Positions 1 to 8,887 of a DNA stretch of 64,000 nt are shown piece by piece. The notes beneath the pieces were generated by a model that was not told the DNA's origin, ran no database searches, and saw only the letters and a program-made list of their open reading frames with translations. Origin of the DNA: an uncultured Prevotella sp. (GTDB lineage Bacteria; Bacteroidota; Bacteroidia; Bacteroidales; Bacteroidaceae). The stretch is taken from the NCBI GenBank assembly GCA_900539625.1, contig UQCW01000009.1:7415-71414 (forward strand), read 5' to 3'. The position numbers and the translations under genes are program-made. Position 1 is the stretch's first letter. Every line of letters starts with the position of its first letter.

Positions 1-2742
1 CTTAAGCAGGGCTTCTCCGAAGGTGGCAGGCTGACTGCCCTTTTTCAGCAGGAAGCGACAGAATCTGGTGTTCAGTTCAACATTTCTTTCGGCAAAAACA
101 GAGCGCGAAGCACACAACACGGCTACTGCCCCGCCATTGGGGTTGAAGAGAGCGGTGCGGCCGATGTCGGATTGCGGCATGTCGTAAGGTGAGATTTTGC
201 AGGAGGCTAAAATCCAAAGCGGCAAGGAGGACGTCTGGTTGTCAGAAAAGTCGTCCTTTACAAGCACCCTTGCGTGTGAAACCTGGTCGGGGCTCCCGTG
301 ACCGACATAGTCGAAGAGTAGCGCCCCCTCACGCATGGCACGCTGCAGATCACGTGTGGCCTGCGGATAGGAATATCCCGTTGCGGTGTAGGTGCGCTTG
401 TAAGCATCCCAATATGACTTATGAAGCAGGAGGTTGCCGCCAGTTGTCGACGTAATGCTGTTGGCAACGTCTTCAGCGCCTCTCATGTGCAGGTTGTTGT
501 CTTTATCGTCGCCCAACACATAGGCCCTGCTTTGCCATGTTCCTTGCTTGGCCCCCGTCAGATAGGCGATGGACTTGTTGACCATCACGGCGGCTTCCGC
601 TGTGGTTGGGCAGGGGAAACGTCCGATGGAAATGTCGGGCTTGTTTGCACCATAATTAACGCCCTCACCATCATCGAGCCATGAGAAGAAATCGTCTGTC
701 GTGTAGGAATAGAGGTCGCCGATTGAGAGCGAAGAGCTCAGGCTATTTGTAGCATTGTGGCTGACTTCAAAGATGAGGAGATAGTTGTCTGGATTTTTTC
801 CTTGGAAGGAGGTCGTCAGCAAACGGTTGTCCCACACACTTGGCCCCATGAAGAGCAAATATTGCGGGGCATCAGCTGTTGTGGCGGCTCTGTCGTAGAG
901 CATTTTGAGGTAACGACGATAGGCAGAGGCATCGGGCGTTCCAGAAGAAAACTCGTTGTAGAGCTGCATGGCCGTGACGACTCTTACGTTGAGATTCTGG
1001 TGTTTGCGATGGGCCTCTGCCAAACGGTTGGCTTCGCTAAGGAATTTCCCGTCGGAGGGGATGATGATGACCATCTGCACCAGGCTGTCGGCATGGAGGT
1101 TCTGATTGCCAACCACGCCCAAAAAAGCGGGAGAGGGGTATGTCTGGTTGTCGTTGAAGACAACAAAACGCTGTGTGCCATCGGCAACATTCGCCTCCAA
1201 TGTGTCTGTCTTACTAAGCGTGGCCTGCATGCGCACCGTGTGGTTTTTCCCGTTGGCAATCTGCCACAATTGGCTGTGGCTGGTGGCGTCGGCAATTTTC
1301 AGTTTCAAACTGCCAGACATCTCGGGCGAGAAGGCGTAGGGAGCGTCAGTGGCTTTCAGTTGCCGCGGATAATGAATGCGGATGTAGTTGAGACGAGAGG
1401 TGGCAACTGGGCTGACGGTGAATTTGAAGGCGTTAGTTTCTGCAAAGCGCGACGTTGGTATGTCGTACGATTTTCTTGATTCACGTGCAGACTCGTCGCT
1501 TCCGTAAGCGCTGACACTTATGCTCGGAAGCTTATAAGCGTTGTTGAGAATGATGCCAACAGACGTGGTTGTCTTGCTGCTGGCAGCAAAGGCAATATCG
1601 ACGTTTGCTGTGCCACTTGGCATGATACTTGGCGTGGCAAGTTTGAAGGTATGGGAATTGCCTTCCGCAAAATTATGACCGTCATAAAGTTCGCGCCCGC
1701 CTTCATAAAATCCCGCTTCGTCACTATCCAAGACGACATGGTGCGTGATGACAGCGCAGGAGACTGAAGACGAGGATGTTTGCTGAGAGGTCGCGATGCG
1801 GAGCGGCTGGTCGCCTTCGGTTACGAAATAACAGGAGACGGTGCTGTAGGGATTGTTTTCGTGTCGTGTTGACGTCCAGCGCGTGGTGCCCTCTGCGAAG
1901 AAAAACAGCTTGTCGTCAGATATATAGGTTGACATCTCACAGAGGTCGTCGGGCGTTTGATTGTCAGATGTGAAGTCCCACGTCTCTGGAATCATGCGTC
2001 CTCCATAGCCATAAATTTTGACGCGATTGATGTCGGCAAATCCGTTTTGCTTGAGCTGCTTTGCTGTCAGCTGATAAATGCCTTCTTCTTTCACACTGAT
2101 TTTCACCCATTTCCCACTGGCCAATACTGACTTATTTTTCCAGCGTTTTGACATATCGGCCTGAGAGGAGCCTGTTGGCAAAAAGAGGGTCGTGGCATTT
2201 TTCTCTTTCCCGTTTGCCATGCTTTTAATTCTCTGCTCGCCACGGTTTGCTTCGAACGGCGTCAGAGAGATTTTGCAAGAGGTGAGGCGCATGAGCACAC
2301 CGTTTTTCTTAAAAATCGGGCATAGGCTAATTTCCAGGATTCTTTTTTTGCGACTGATGCCGCAGACAACATGCGGTTTGATATTATCTGGAATGTGAAG
2401 TCCGCTTTTCTTCAAAAGCGCTGTTTCCTCCGATGTCAGTGGCTGGCATTCTGGATAGAGCACGCTGACCTTGACAGCGCTGCCAAGGAAGGCGTTTTCG
2501 CGGCTATCGACAAACGATTTGTTTTCCATACCAGACATATCTGCTCGCTCGCTGGACGCATCAATGTTTCTCTGCATTGTGAACACAGGAAGCTGGTTGG
2601 AGGTGACGGGATAATCTTTCGCAGACAATTGAATAAAGCCAGAAAGGGTGTCTTGGCTTTCCCTTTGCCCCGCGAAGATGTTTCCCTGAACAAATATCAG
2701 AGACGCAAGGAGAAAGAGGTATTTGCGTATATGTCGGAACAT
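1..2742 (-). CDS. porU: PorU-like type IX secretion system sortase, C25 family (3' end outside window)
   Basis: The minus strand is open from 2742 to the left edge (914 codons, no stop), so the C-terminus is missing. The N-terminus begins MFRHIRKYLFLLASLIF, a signal peptide. A long beta-rich region follows, then a gingipain-type C25 peptidase domain. Its catalytic His lies in YVGHGSPD (about residue 815) and its Cys in ILASCKISPYD (about residue 848). Known for the family: PorU sits on the cell surface, removes the C-terminal signal of T9SS cargo and attaches the cargo to lipopolysaccharide. An in-frame ATG at 2775 would add 11 residues. I prefer 2742 because the hydrophobic segment then starts near the N-terminus. 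The FAH-fold gene lies 72 bases upstream on the same strand. Confidence in the family is high; a non-sortase C25 peptidase is the alternative. Confidence 0.86.
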   Translation of the reverse strand, partial: MFRHIRKYLFLLASLIFVQGNIFAGQRESQDTLSGFIQLSAKDYPVTSNQLPVFTMQRNIDASSERADMSGMENKSFVDSRENAFLGSAVKVSVLYPECQPLTSEETALLKKSGLHIPDNIKPHVVCGISRKKRILEISLCPIFKKNGVLMRLTSCKISLTPFEANRGEQRIKSMANGKEKNATTLFLPTGSSQADMSKRWKNKSVLASGKWVKISVKEEGIYQLTAKQLKQNGFADINRVKIYGYGGRMIPETWDFTSDNQTPDDLCEMSTYISDDKLFFFAEGTTRWTSTRHENNPYSTVSCYFVTEGDQPLRIATSQQTSSSSVSCAVITHHVVLDSDEAGFYEGGRELYDGHNFAEGNSHTFKLATPSIMPSGTANVDIAFAASSKTTTSVGIILNNAYKLPSISVSAYGSDESARESRKSYDIPTSRFAETNAFKFTVSPVATSRLNYIRIHYPRQLKATDAPYAFSPEMSGSLKLKIADATSHSQLWQIANGKNHTVRMQATLSKTDTLEANVADGTQRFVVFNDNQTYPSPAFLGVVGNQNLHADSLVQMVIIIPSDGKFLSEANRLAEAHRKHQNLNVRVVTAMQLYNEFSSGTPDASAYRRYLKMLYDRAATTADAPQYLLFMGPSVWDNRLLTTSFQGKNPDNYLLIFEVSHNATNSLSSSLSIGDLYSYTTDDFFSWLDDGEGVNYGANKPDISIGRFPCPTTAEAAVMVNKSIAYLTGAKQGTWQSRAYVLGDDKDNNLHMRGAEDVANSITSTTGGNLLLHKSYWDAYKRTYTATGYSYPQATRDLQRAMREGALLFDYVGHGSPDQVSHARVLVKDDFSDNQTSSLPLWILASCKISPYDMPQSDIGRTALFNPNGGAVAVLCASRSVFAERNVELNTRFCRFLLKKGSQPATFGEALLK

Positions 2743-2814
2743 GCGGTTTTTTTTAACTGGGTGATACCTATACATTGGGAGATTATACAGGGAATTTAAA
2801 GTGGCGGCAGACGG

Positions 2815-3432
2815 CTATTTGATTGAGAATTGGAGCACGCGTTTGCCGTTTAAATACCCTTCTATACTATGATCTGTCTCGGCTTTTGTGGGAGGACAGG
2901 GGAAACCATAGTAAATGAGGTCGCCTTGGCGCAACATGAAAAACTGCGATACGTGGCTGACGATTTCAGCCAAACTAAAATTGGCATTCTCATTCGAGGA
3001 TTGCTGGACCACCTGCCCATTGTCTTTCAGCATGAAGGAGGCGCAGGGGAGATTGAGGTCGGCAACAGGCTGAAACTGTCCCACGGCGGCGGCACCATCA
3101 AAGCCCTTGCTGATGTCCCAGGGCAGATGGTTTGATAGGCAATGTTCAAACAAATTGTCGGCCGTGAAGGCAATGCCCACTGTGGCTGTGTCGAAATATC
3201 TGTATGCATATTGGGGGGCTATGTAGCGTCCGAGCCGACTTATTCTGATGACAAGAGAACCCTGGTAACTGCATGGCTGGGCATAGTCTGGAATGAAAAA
3301 CGGACGATGTTTCAGCAAGAGGGCCGTGTCCGGAAGTTCGTAAACGACTGGCGTGTTTGATATAAACGTCGGGGAAAGCGATTTATTGCACGCTGAAGGA
3401 GTGAAATTATTGTGTATTGCAAAAATATTCAT
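2815..3432 (-). CDS. Fumarylacetoacetate hydrolase-fold protein with lost metal ligands
   Basis: A 205-residue protein of the FAH family. The C-terminal half keeps family signatures such as WDISKGFDGAAAVG and RQGDLIYYGFP. Active relatives bind a divalent metal through E-x-E and an Asp about 29 residues later. Here the E-x-E place reads Q-G-S (in SYQGSLVIRI) and the Asp place reads Ala (in TVGIAFTADN), at the expected spacing. I infer that it cannot bind metal normally and is either inactive or has a changed role. It lies 72 bases upstream of porU on the same strand and may be co-transcribed with it. The fold is a firm call; the function is unknown. Confidence 0.75.
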   Translation of the reverse strand: MNIFAIHNNFTPSACNKSLSPTFISNTPVVYELPDTALLLKHRPFFIPDYAQPCSYQGSLVIRISRLGRYIAPQYAYRYFDTATVGIAFTADNLFEHCLSNHLPWDISKGFDGAAAVGQFQPVADLNLPCASFMLKDNGQVVQQSSNENANFSLAEIVSHVSQFFMLRQGDLIYYGFPCPPTKAETDHSIEGYLNGKRVLQFSIK

Positions 3433-3471
3433 TGTTGGCAGTTTTAAATTCTATGCCGTTGAGGTTGGTTT

Positions 3472-4827
3472 TTATAGGCTTATATCGAGACCGAACGATA
3501 GCATTTCCTTAAACTGGATATATGATTTGCCCTCTTTGCGTCTGACGCTGTCGTCAAATCGTGGGAAAATGAAGAGTTCTGTAGTCAAGTATTTGTTGAA
3601 CTTCATCTTGAAAGTACTTTCCCATTCCAACTGGGCTTTGCTGTAGTCCGTGTAATAATATATTCGGCCGTTCCAACTGATGTTCTTGATGATGTTCCAG
3701 TTGTATTTGATCGTGATATTGGAACCATAGCCCAATTTCGAATGTTTGCCTTTGTCGACACCAAATGATGTGGCGAGATTTTTTCTGTCGACGTATTTAA
3801 AATTGGCAGCGATGGGGGAAATCGCTGCACTCATGTCGAAATTCTTGCAGTTGAATTTATAGTCCATACCGATTGAAAACAGGTTTTCAAAGGGCGACAT
3901 GAAGTCGGAATAAACCTTGGTGTCGTTGCTGCGGTATCCGCGATAGAACTGGGTCCAGCTTTGCAGCATAAAGGTGTAATACCAATGCTTTGTTGCTCTC
4001 AAGCCGAGTTTATTTGTCATACGGATCATGTCGGCGTTGGTGCGGAACTTATGCTTTTCGTCGTTCTGAGTGGAAAGGAAGCCCAACTTGCTTTCAAGGG
4101 TGTTTGTGAAAACGACTTTCTGCTTGTTATTATACGTCGCTTCGAGATTCAGTTGCACAAGCCATGAATAATTGCTCTCTCCGCCTTTATACCAGTTGTC
4201 TGATATATGATTTTGCATCAGTTGCAATTTGGGATTGGCTTTAAATTTCCAGAAATTTGGTTTTCTGATCGTGACCTTCCAATCATTGGCAAAGGTATCA
4301 TCTTCTGGCCTGTCGTCGTTCGATGTTTTGCCAGAGAGACTGACTTGAGGGCGCACTTCCTGCACCAGACTATGGGATGAGCCCACGGCCGTTTTCTCGT
4401 CGTCTTCTAAAAATCGGATGCACCAAGGCACACTGACATACGCATGTACCAGCACACTGTCCATGGCCGTTTGAACAAAGTCTTCACGAAGATGTTTGTC
4501 GCTTCCAGTTTGCAGAACGCCGACAAGACGGTGTATGGGCGCCTGGAAATAGGTGGATGAAGAGAAAAGCGGGAAATAATACGGCGCGGGAGCCGTCACT
4601 TCATACTGGCTCCTGTTTTCCCGGTACGACACTATCATGTTTTCAAGGGAATCAGCCTGTTCGGTGTACACTTTGGAGAGATGTTCCAAGATTTTCTGAT
4701 TAATCTGATTCTTGGGCATTTCGTGAAGGTGCCTACTTTTTGTTTGAGCCTGAGCGCTCGTTGCCAAAACCATACCTGACGAAAGCGCTGCAGTGCATAT
4801 AATTTTATGAAGCGTAGTGATGTTCAT
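3472..4827 (-). CDS. DUF3078 outer-membrane beta-barrel protein
   Basis: From the chosen ATG at 4827 (MNITTLHKIICTAALSSG) the protein has 451 residues and a clear signal peptide ending near AQAQ. An ATG at 4923 would put 32 polar residues before the signal peptide, so I reject it. The mature protein matches the DUF3078 pattern of Bacteroidetes: WKVTIRKPNFWKFKANPKLQLMQ and WYKGGESNYSW, then alternating aromatic and polar strands to the end (FGLDISL). That pattern suggests a beta-barrel in the outer membrane. The function of the family is not established. It is the first of two barrel-like genes in this minus-strand envelope cluster. Confidence 0.8.
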   Translation of the reverse strand: MNITTLHKIICTAALSSGMVLATSAQAQTKSRHLHEMPKNQINQKILEHLSKVYTEQADSLENMIVSYRENRSQYEVTAPAPYYFPLFSSSTYFQAPIHRLVGVLQTGSDKHLREDFVQTAMDSVLVHAYVSVPWCIRFLEDDEKTAVGSSHSLVQEVRPQVSLSGKTSNDDRPEDDTFANDWKVTIRKPNFWKFKANPKLQLMQNHISDNWYKGGESNYSWLVQLNLEATYNNKQKVVFTNTLESKLGFLSTQNDEKHKFRTNADMIRMTNKLGLRATKHWYYTFMLQSWTQFYRGYRSNDTKVYSDFMSPFENLFSIGMDYKFNCKNFDMSAAISPIAANFKYVDRKNLATSFGVDKGKHSKLGYGSNITIKYNWNIIKNISWNGRIYYYTDYSKAQLEWESTFKMKFNKYLTTELFIFPRFDDSVRRKEGKSYIQFKEMLSFGLDISL

Positions 4828-5001
4828 GTTGTTGCCAGTTGATAAAGAGCCATGATAATGATGTAGCCGTCTTTCATTATCATGGCGCAATGCTGTGATG
4901 ATATATTGTTCCTGACGGGCCAAAAGAATGGTCGAAGTGAGAACAGAGAGATAATCTAAAGGGTAGGGGAGTGGACTGCTTTGGAAGCGGCGCCTGTGGG
5001 G

Positions 5002-5736
5002 CTACTTGTGGCGCTTGATGTCAATCAAATAAGTAAATTTGATGACAATTGTTCCATGGTTTGACCTTGAGAATACGTCCTTTTTGCTATTTGAAAATAT
5101 ATCAGACAATCCGTAATAATATCTACCGTCAATCATGAAATGCCCGATTTTTGTGTTGGCCTCTACGCCGAGACCACCCGTGATGCCATAATCGAATTTA
5201 TGGTCGATATTCATGTCATATTGCGCAAACATGTTGTTCAGACGGTCGGGATTCCCTTCGGAATTGAGCGTCCACGTGTCACCATATTTGGAGCGGCTGT
5301 TTACGCAGAAGCCAACTTGCGGACCCGCCAAAAAGTAGGCCATAAGCCCTCTCTGCTCATGCCCCCAACCCAGACGTGCAAGCATGGGAATCTGCACGTA
5401 GTTCATCTGCCGGGAATAGGTATCGGTCAAGGGGACATCGCCGCTGCTATGGATGTTCTCTTTCCAACCAAGCTGTGCATAGTTGACTTCCATTTGCAGG
5501 GCACACAGCGTCTTGAAATATTTTTCGCTTGTCAAGCGCAACGTCATACCGAAGGTGGCGCCCTTGTGCATGTTTTGTTTTATGGTCGGATCAAAGGAGA
5601 TGGAGTTTAATGCGGCACCAGCATTGAAGCCAATGGCAACGGCATCGCGAGCTTCGCCGATTTGTGCAGAAACATGCGTGTGTGCGCTAAACATAAGACC
5701 AAGGACCAAAGCGAGGTTGCGCAGATGATGTATCAT
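5002..5736 (-). CDS. PorT-family outer-membrane beta-barrel protein
   Basis: A 244-residue protein with a signal peptide (MIHHLRNLALVLGLMFSAHTHVSAQ) followed by amphipathic strands. Examples are MNYVQIPMLARLGWG and YFLAGPQVGFCV, typical of the PorT-like barrel family. PorT itself is an accessory protein of T9SS in Porphyromonas gingivalis, but the family is broad and many members have nothing to do with secretion. The nearby PorU makes a T9SS link attractive but unproven, so no gene symbol is given. It lies between the LysM/PBP1 gene (101 bases upstream) and the DUF3078 gene. Confidence 0.72.
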   Translation of the reverse strand: MIHHLRNLALVLGLMFSAHTHVSAQIGEARDAVAIGFNAGAALNSISFDPTIKQNMHKGATFGMTLRLTSEKYFKTLCALQMEVNYAQLGWKENIHSSGDVPLTDTYSRQMNYVQIPMLARLGWGHEQRGLMAYFLAGPQVGFCVNSRSKYGDTWTLNSEGNPDRLNNMFAQYDMNIDHKFDYGITGGLGVEANTKIGHFMIDGRYYYGLSDIFSNSKKDVFSRSNHGTIVIKFTYLIDIKRHK

Positions 5737-5780
5737 ATATCTAATTTATTTCACTGAGTAAAAGTTGGATGGTTCTATAT

Positions 5781-5797
5781 GCCCAGACCACCTGGGC
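5781..5797. terminator. Short GC-rich hairpin between the LysM and PorT-like genes
   Basis: GCCCAG and CTGGGC form a 6-base-pair stem with a 5-base loop in the 101-base gap. No clear U-tract follows on the minus strand. It may weakly attenuate transcription between the two genes. Confidence 0.3.
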
Positions 5798-5837
5798 GCT
5801 TGGGAAGACTATTCGATGGAACATCCTATGAAAAATT

Positions 5838-7364
5838 TCACTTGTAATTCGCGTCAGAAATCAGGTCAATGACGCCTGTTGTTCGATAATGAATAAAGTA
5901 CATGGAATTATTGACATATCCTGAATTTGGAGCGACCTGTATGAACGAAATATTGTGTTGCAAAGCTGTTGTCTTTATGATTTGCTGGGCATAATCCTTT
6001 CCGTAGTTCATCAGTCCAGTCATCAGTCGGATTCCTGCATCGTAGCCCAACAGGAACATGCGCGGAGAAGTTTCCAGCGGCCTAGTCTTAAACCACGTGC
6101 TGTATTCGTCCACCTTCTTTTGGGTGTCAACAGAGTAGGGGTTGTAGAAGTGGTTGTTGAACACATAGGTGTCAATGTCAAACAAATCACGCCGCGAGAT
6201 GCTTGGGAGGTCAAGCCAATCGGGATACGCCATCAGGGCGAAACGGCCCTTTGGATATTCCTGTCGGAGCGATTTAATCTTGTCTATCATGTTCTTAACT
6301 CCATTTTCTTCGCTTGTTTCTGGAATGAAAACCACCATTTTTTTGCCGTTGGCCAGCGCCTTGAGTTGGTCTGCGGAATACCCGGCAGGCAAATCAACGA
6401 TGTCAAAACCACCCTGCGACAAAGCATTTCTCATTGCCGCCGAGAATATGATTTCGTTGCCATTTCCTTCATGCAGGAAAACGGCTTTCGCTCCTTTGAA
6501 AGTCTTTGCAAACAAGGATGCGACAATCTGCGCCTTTTGCTCAATGGGAGCGTTCAGGAGGAATACATTGGAGGTAGTCTTCAAGTCCTCATATTTTGAA
6601 GAAAACGGGATGACCCACTTCACATCTGGCAACTGCTTTGAGAGCTGCGTCATATCGCCAAAATGCTGCGGATATAATGGGCCGATAATCATTTGCGGAT
6701 TCGTGGCTTTGATTTTGGCGGCAACGTCGGCAAACGACTGTGCACTCTGTGGCTCGTCGAAAGCATTCACCTGAATGTCAATGTTCTTTTTCTTGATTTC
6801 ATCAACGGCCATCAGGAAACCGCGATAAAATTCAACGCTACGTTCCCCCTCCAGCTTTTTATTGAGCAACGGGAGCACCAGTGTTACATTGAGTTTTTCG
6901 TACCCCTTCGCTTTCTCCTGCTGCACGGCAACAAGTTCCGAAGAAGCATAGGGAATGCACAAGAACATACCCTTCTTGATTTCCTTATTTTCAATATCGG
7001 GGTTTGCCTTGAGCAATTCCTCAACGGTCAGGCCATACTGCTTGGCAATGCCCCATAGCGTTTCTTTCTTTTTCACCTTGTGCATCAGTCGGCAGTTCGT
7101 ACCCTTGATGCCGTCCTTATGTTCAACGACAGGAATCAACACAACCGTGTTCGACTGTAACCCCTTTTCCTTTAATGCAGGATTGGCCGACTGGATAGAT
7201 TCAACGCTGACGCCATATTTGACCGACAACTGATAGAGCGTTTCTCCTGCTTGCACATGGTGTCTGTACATTTGCGTCTGTGCCGAAGCAGACAGTCCGC
7301 CGCTTATAAAAAAAATGGCTGCCAGGCCGACAGCAATCAATTTCTTAATTGTTTTATGCTTCAT
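5838..7364 (-). CDS. LysM protein with periplasmic-binding (PBP1-like) domain
   Basis: A 508-residue secreted protein. The signal peptide is about residues 1-29. Two LysM modules follow at about 33-78 (HHVQAGETLYQLSVKYGVS) and 94-138 (KVKKKETLWGIAKQYGLT). The rest, about 155-500, resembles the type-1 periplasmic-binding fold of ABC transporters for branched-chain amino acids (NVTLVLPLLN, MIIGPLYP, AVFLHEGNGNE). LysM modules bind peptidoglycan, so the protein should be held on the wall in the periplasm. No transporter genes are next to it, and I infer a sensing or structural role instead of uptake. A palindromic repeat ends directly at its start codon (7365-7463) and may supply its promoter. 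Confidence 0.82.
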   Translation of the reverse strand: MKHKTIKKLIAVGLAAIFFISGGLSASAQTQMYRHHVQAGETLYQLSVKYGVSVESIQSANPALKEKGLQSNTVVLIPVVEHKDGIKGTNCRLMHKVKKKETLWGIAKQYGLTVEELLKANPDIENKEIKKGMFLCIPYASSELVAVQQEKAKGYEKLNVTLVLPLLNKKLEGERSVEFYRGFLMAVDEIKKKNIDIQVNAFDEPQSAQSFADVAAKIKATNPQMIIGPLYPQHFGDMTQLSKQLPDVKWVIPFSSKYEDLKTTSNVFLLNAPIEQKAQIVASLFAKTFKGAKAVFLHEGNGNEIIFSAAMRNALSQGGFDIVDLPAGYSADQLKALANGKKMVVFIPETSEENGVKNMIDKIKSLRQEYPKGRFALMAYPDWLDLPSISRRDLFDIDTYVFNNHFYNPYSVDTQKKVDEYSTWFKTRPLETSPRMFLLGYDAGIRLMTGLMNYGKDYAQQIIKTTALQHNISFIQVAPNSGYVNNSMYFIHYRTTGVIDLISDANYK

Positions 7365-7463
7365 AAGAGTAGGTATTCAAAAATGATTTGTACTATCAAA
7401 GCAGGGGAAAAAAGTTTGATATTGCCTTGCCACACTCCATAAACTAATTTTGAACCCCTACCT
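7365..7463 (-). repeat. Palindromic intergenic repeat, copy 1 (5' of the LysM gene)
   Basis: Read on the minus strand, it opens with GGTAGGGGTTCAAAATTAG and closes with TTTTTGAATACCTACTC, ending at the LysM start codon. Inside are GGCAAGGCAATATCA (7417-7431) and a CCCCTGC block, both shared with the copy upstream of thiL. The two ends are inverted repeats of each other. The right end has a box close to the Bacteroidetes -7 element. It is about 99 bases long and contains no gene. Confidence 0.75.
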
Positions 7464-7533
7464 GGAAAGTTTTTGTTTACCGCAAAAATACATAAATCTT
7501 GCCATCTATGCCACGCCATTGAAAAGAAATCCG

Positions 7534-7541
7534 TATTTTTG
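7534..7541 (+). promoter_or_regulatory. Bacteroidetes-type -7 box for the PD40 gene
   Basis: TATTTTTG fits TAnnTTTG and lies 33 bases before the PD40 start codon. No well-spaced -33 TTTG is visible, so only the -7 part is supported. Confidence 0.45.
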
Positions 7542-7573
7542 AACCAAAAAAAGAACGTAGACACAAACAATAT

Positions 7574-8866
7574 ATGAGCAAAAAGAGAAATTTCGAGCTG
7601 TTTTGCGCCATTGCCCTACTGCTTTGCGGAGGGTATCCGTCTGGCGTTTCCGCACAGAAAAAAGGGCGCAAGGTGAAGAAAGAAATAAAGAAAAGCACAT
7701 CCAATGTGGCCAAACCGGCTTCGACATTGGTCAGCGAATACCGCTTTGACGAAGCCATTCAAGCATATACCAAGGAATTGAATGCAGCAAAACGCAATCG
7801 GGAGCTGACAGAGCCCATTGAAGAAGGAATGCAAAAAGCCCGGCTCGGCGCCGATATGCTGCGCGGAACGGAGCGGGTCATCATTGTCGACAGCATGGTC
7901 GTGTCGCGTGACAAGTTCATAGAGGCATACCGTCTGTCGAAAGGCAGCGGACACTTAGGCAAACTGGCCGAGTTCATTCCGGCATTTTCCTCATACAGGG
8001 CTGGCGAGACTGCCTTTATAAATGACTTCAAGGATTACGTTGTTTTTGCGATGCCAGACAAAAATGGATTGAAGAAATTGGTATCAAGCACGCGCTTGGG
8101 AAATAAATGGAGCAATCCGCAGCCGTTGAATGGGATGGGGCAGAGCAATGACGTCCAAGACTATCCCTATCTGATGGCAGACGGACTGACTTTGTATTTT
8201 GCAGCCCAGGGAAGTGAAAGTTTAGGGGGATATGACATTTTCGTGACGCGCCGTGGCAGTTCCACCTCCGATTTCGTGAAGGCAGAAAACGTTGGCATGC
8301 CGTTTAATTCCCCAGCCAACGACTATTTGATGGTCATTGACGAGAACGCCAACATCGGCTGGTTCGTGTCCGACAGAAACCAACCCGCCGACAAAGTGTG
8401 CATTTATCGTTTCATTCCTAACGACACGCGTGAGATATACGAGCTGAAGGGCGACAACGAAGATGAAATCCGCAATCTGGCCCAACTGACTTCCATCTCA
8501 GACACTCATTTTGACAAGAAGGCTGTTGCAGAGGCCCAAAAACGCATAGCCGAACTGATGTCGTCCGACGGCAACACGCGAAAGCGACATGCGTTTAGAT
8601 TTGTGCTTGACGACCAGCATGTGATCACGCACCTGTCGCAATTCAGAAACGCCGAAGCCCGCACGCTTGCCCAAAAATGCTTTGAAATGGGGCAGCAGAT
8701 TTCAGAAGCAATCGATCATCTGGATGCTTTGCGCGAACAATACGCCAAACGGAAAACCGTCACGCTCTCGAAACAAATTTTGGAAAGCGAGAAAGCCCTT
8801 GAAGAAGCCTGCGGCAAATTATCCTCAATGGAAAAGCGCGTCAGACAATTGGAATTGGGGAAATAA
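7574..8866 (+). CDS. PD40 (WD40-like) beta-propeller repeat protein, exported
   Basis: A 430-residue protein with a signal peptide (about 1-27, ending GVSAQ). A basic stretch and a short helical, TPR-like region come first (YRFDEAIQAYTKELNAAKR, about 56-75). PD40/TolB-like propeller blades follow (GNKWSNPQPLNGMGQ, YPYLMADGLTLYFAAQ, GGYDIFVTRRG, about 175-275), and a coiled coil ends the protein (about 375-430). Related proteins in this phylum are periplasmic or outer-membrane-associated, sometimes with an OmpA domain. This one has no OmpA domain. menG starts 21 bases downstream, so the two may be co-transcribed. The function is unknown. Confidence 0.75.
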   Translation: MSKKRNFELFCAIALLLCGGYPSGVSAQKKGRKVKKEIKKSTSNVAKPASTLVSEYRFDEAIQAYTKELNAAKRNRELTEPIEEGMQKARLGADMLRGTERVIIVDSMVVSRDKFIEAYRLSKGSGHLGKLAEFIPAFSSYRAGETAFINDFKDYVVFAMPDKNGLKKLVSSTRLGNKWSNPQPLNGMGQSNDVQDYPYLMADGLTLYFAAQGSESLGGYDIFVTRRGSSTSDFVKAENVGMPFNSPANDYLMVIDENANIGWFVSDRNQPADKVCIYRFIPNDTREIYELKGDNEDEIRNLAQLTSISDTHFDKKAVAEAQKRIAELMSSDGNTRKRHAFRFVLDDQHVITHLSQFRNAEARTLAQKCFEMGQQISEAIDHLDALREQYAKRKTVTLSKQILESEKALEEACGKLSSMEKRVRQLELGK

Positions 8867-8887
8867 TTCTGACAACCTACTTTAAAA

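Noticed and set aside
1..2742. Frameshifted or broken PorU gene, since only short complete frames are visible here
   Set aside because: Direct translation of the minus strand gives one uninterrupted frame to the window edge; it only lacks a stop because it leaves the window.
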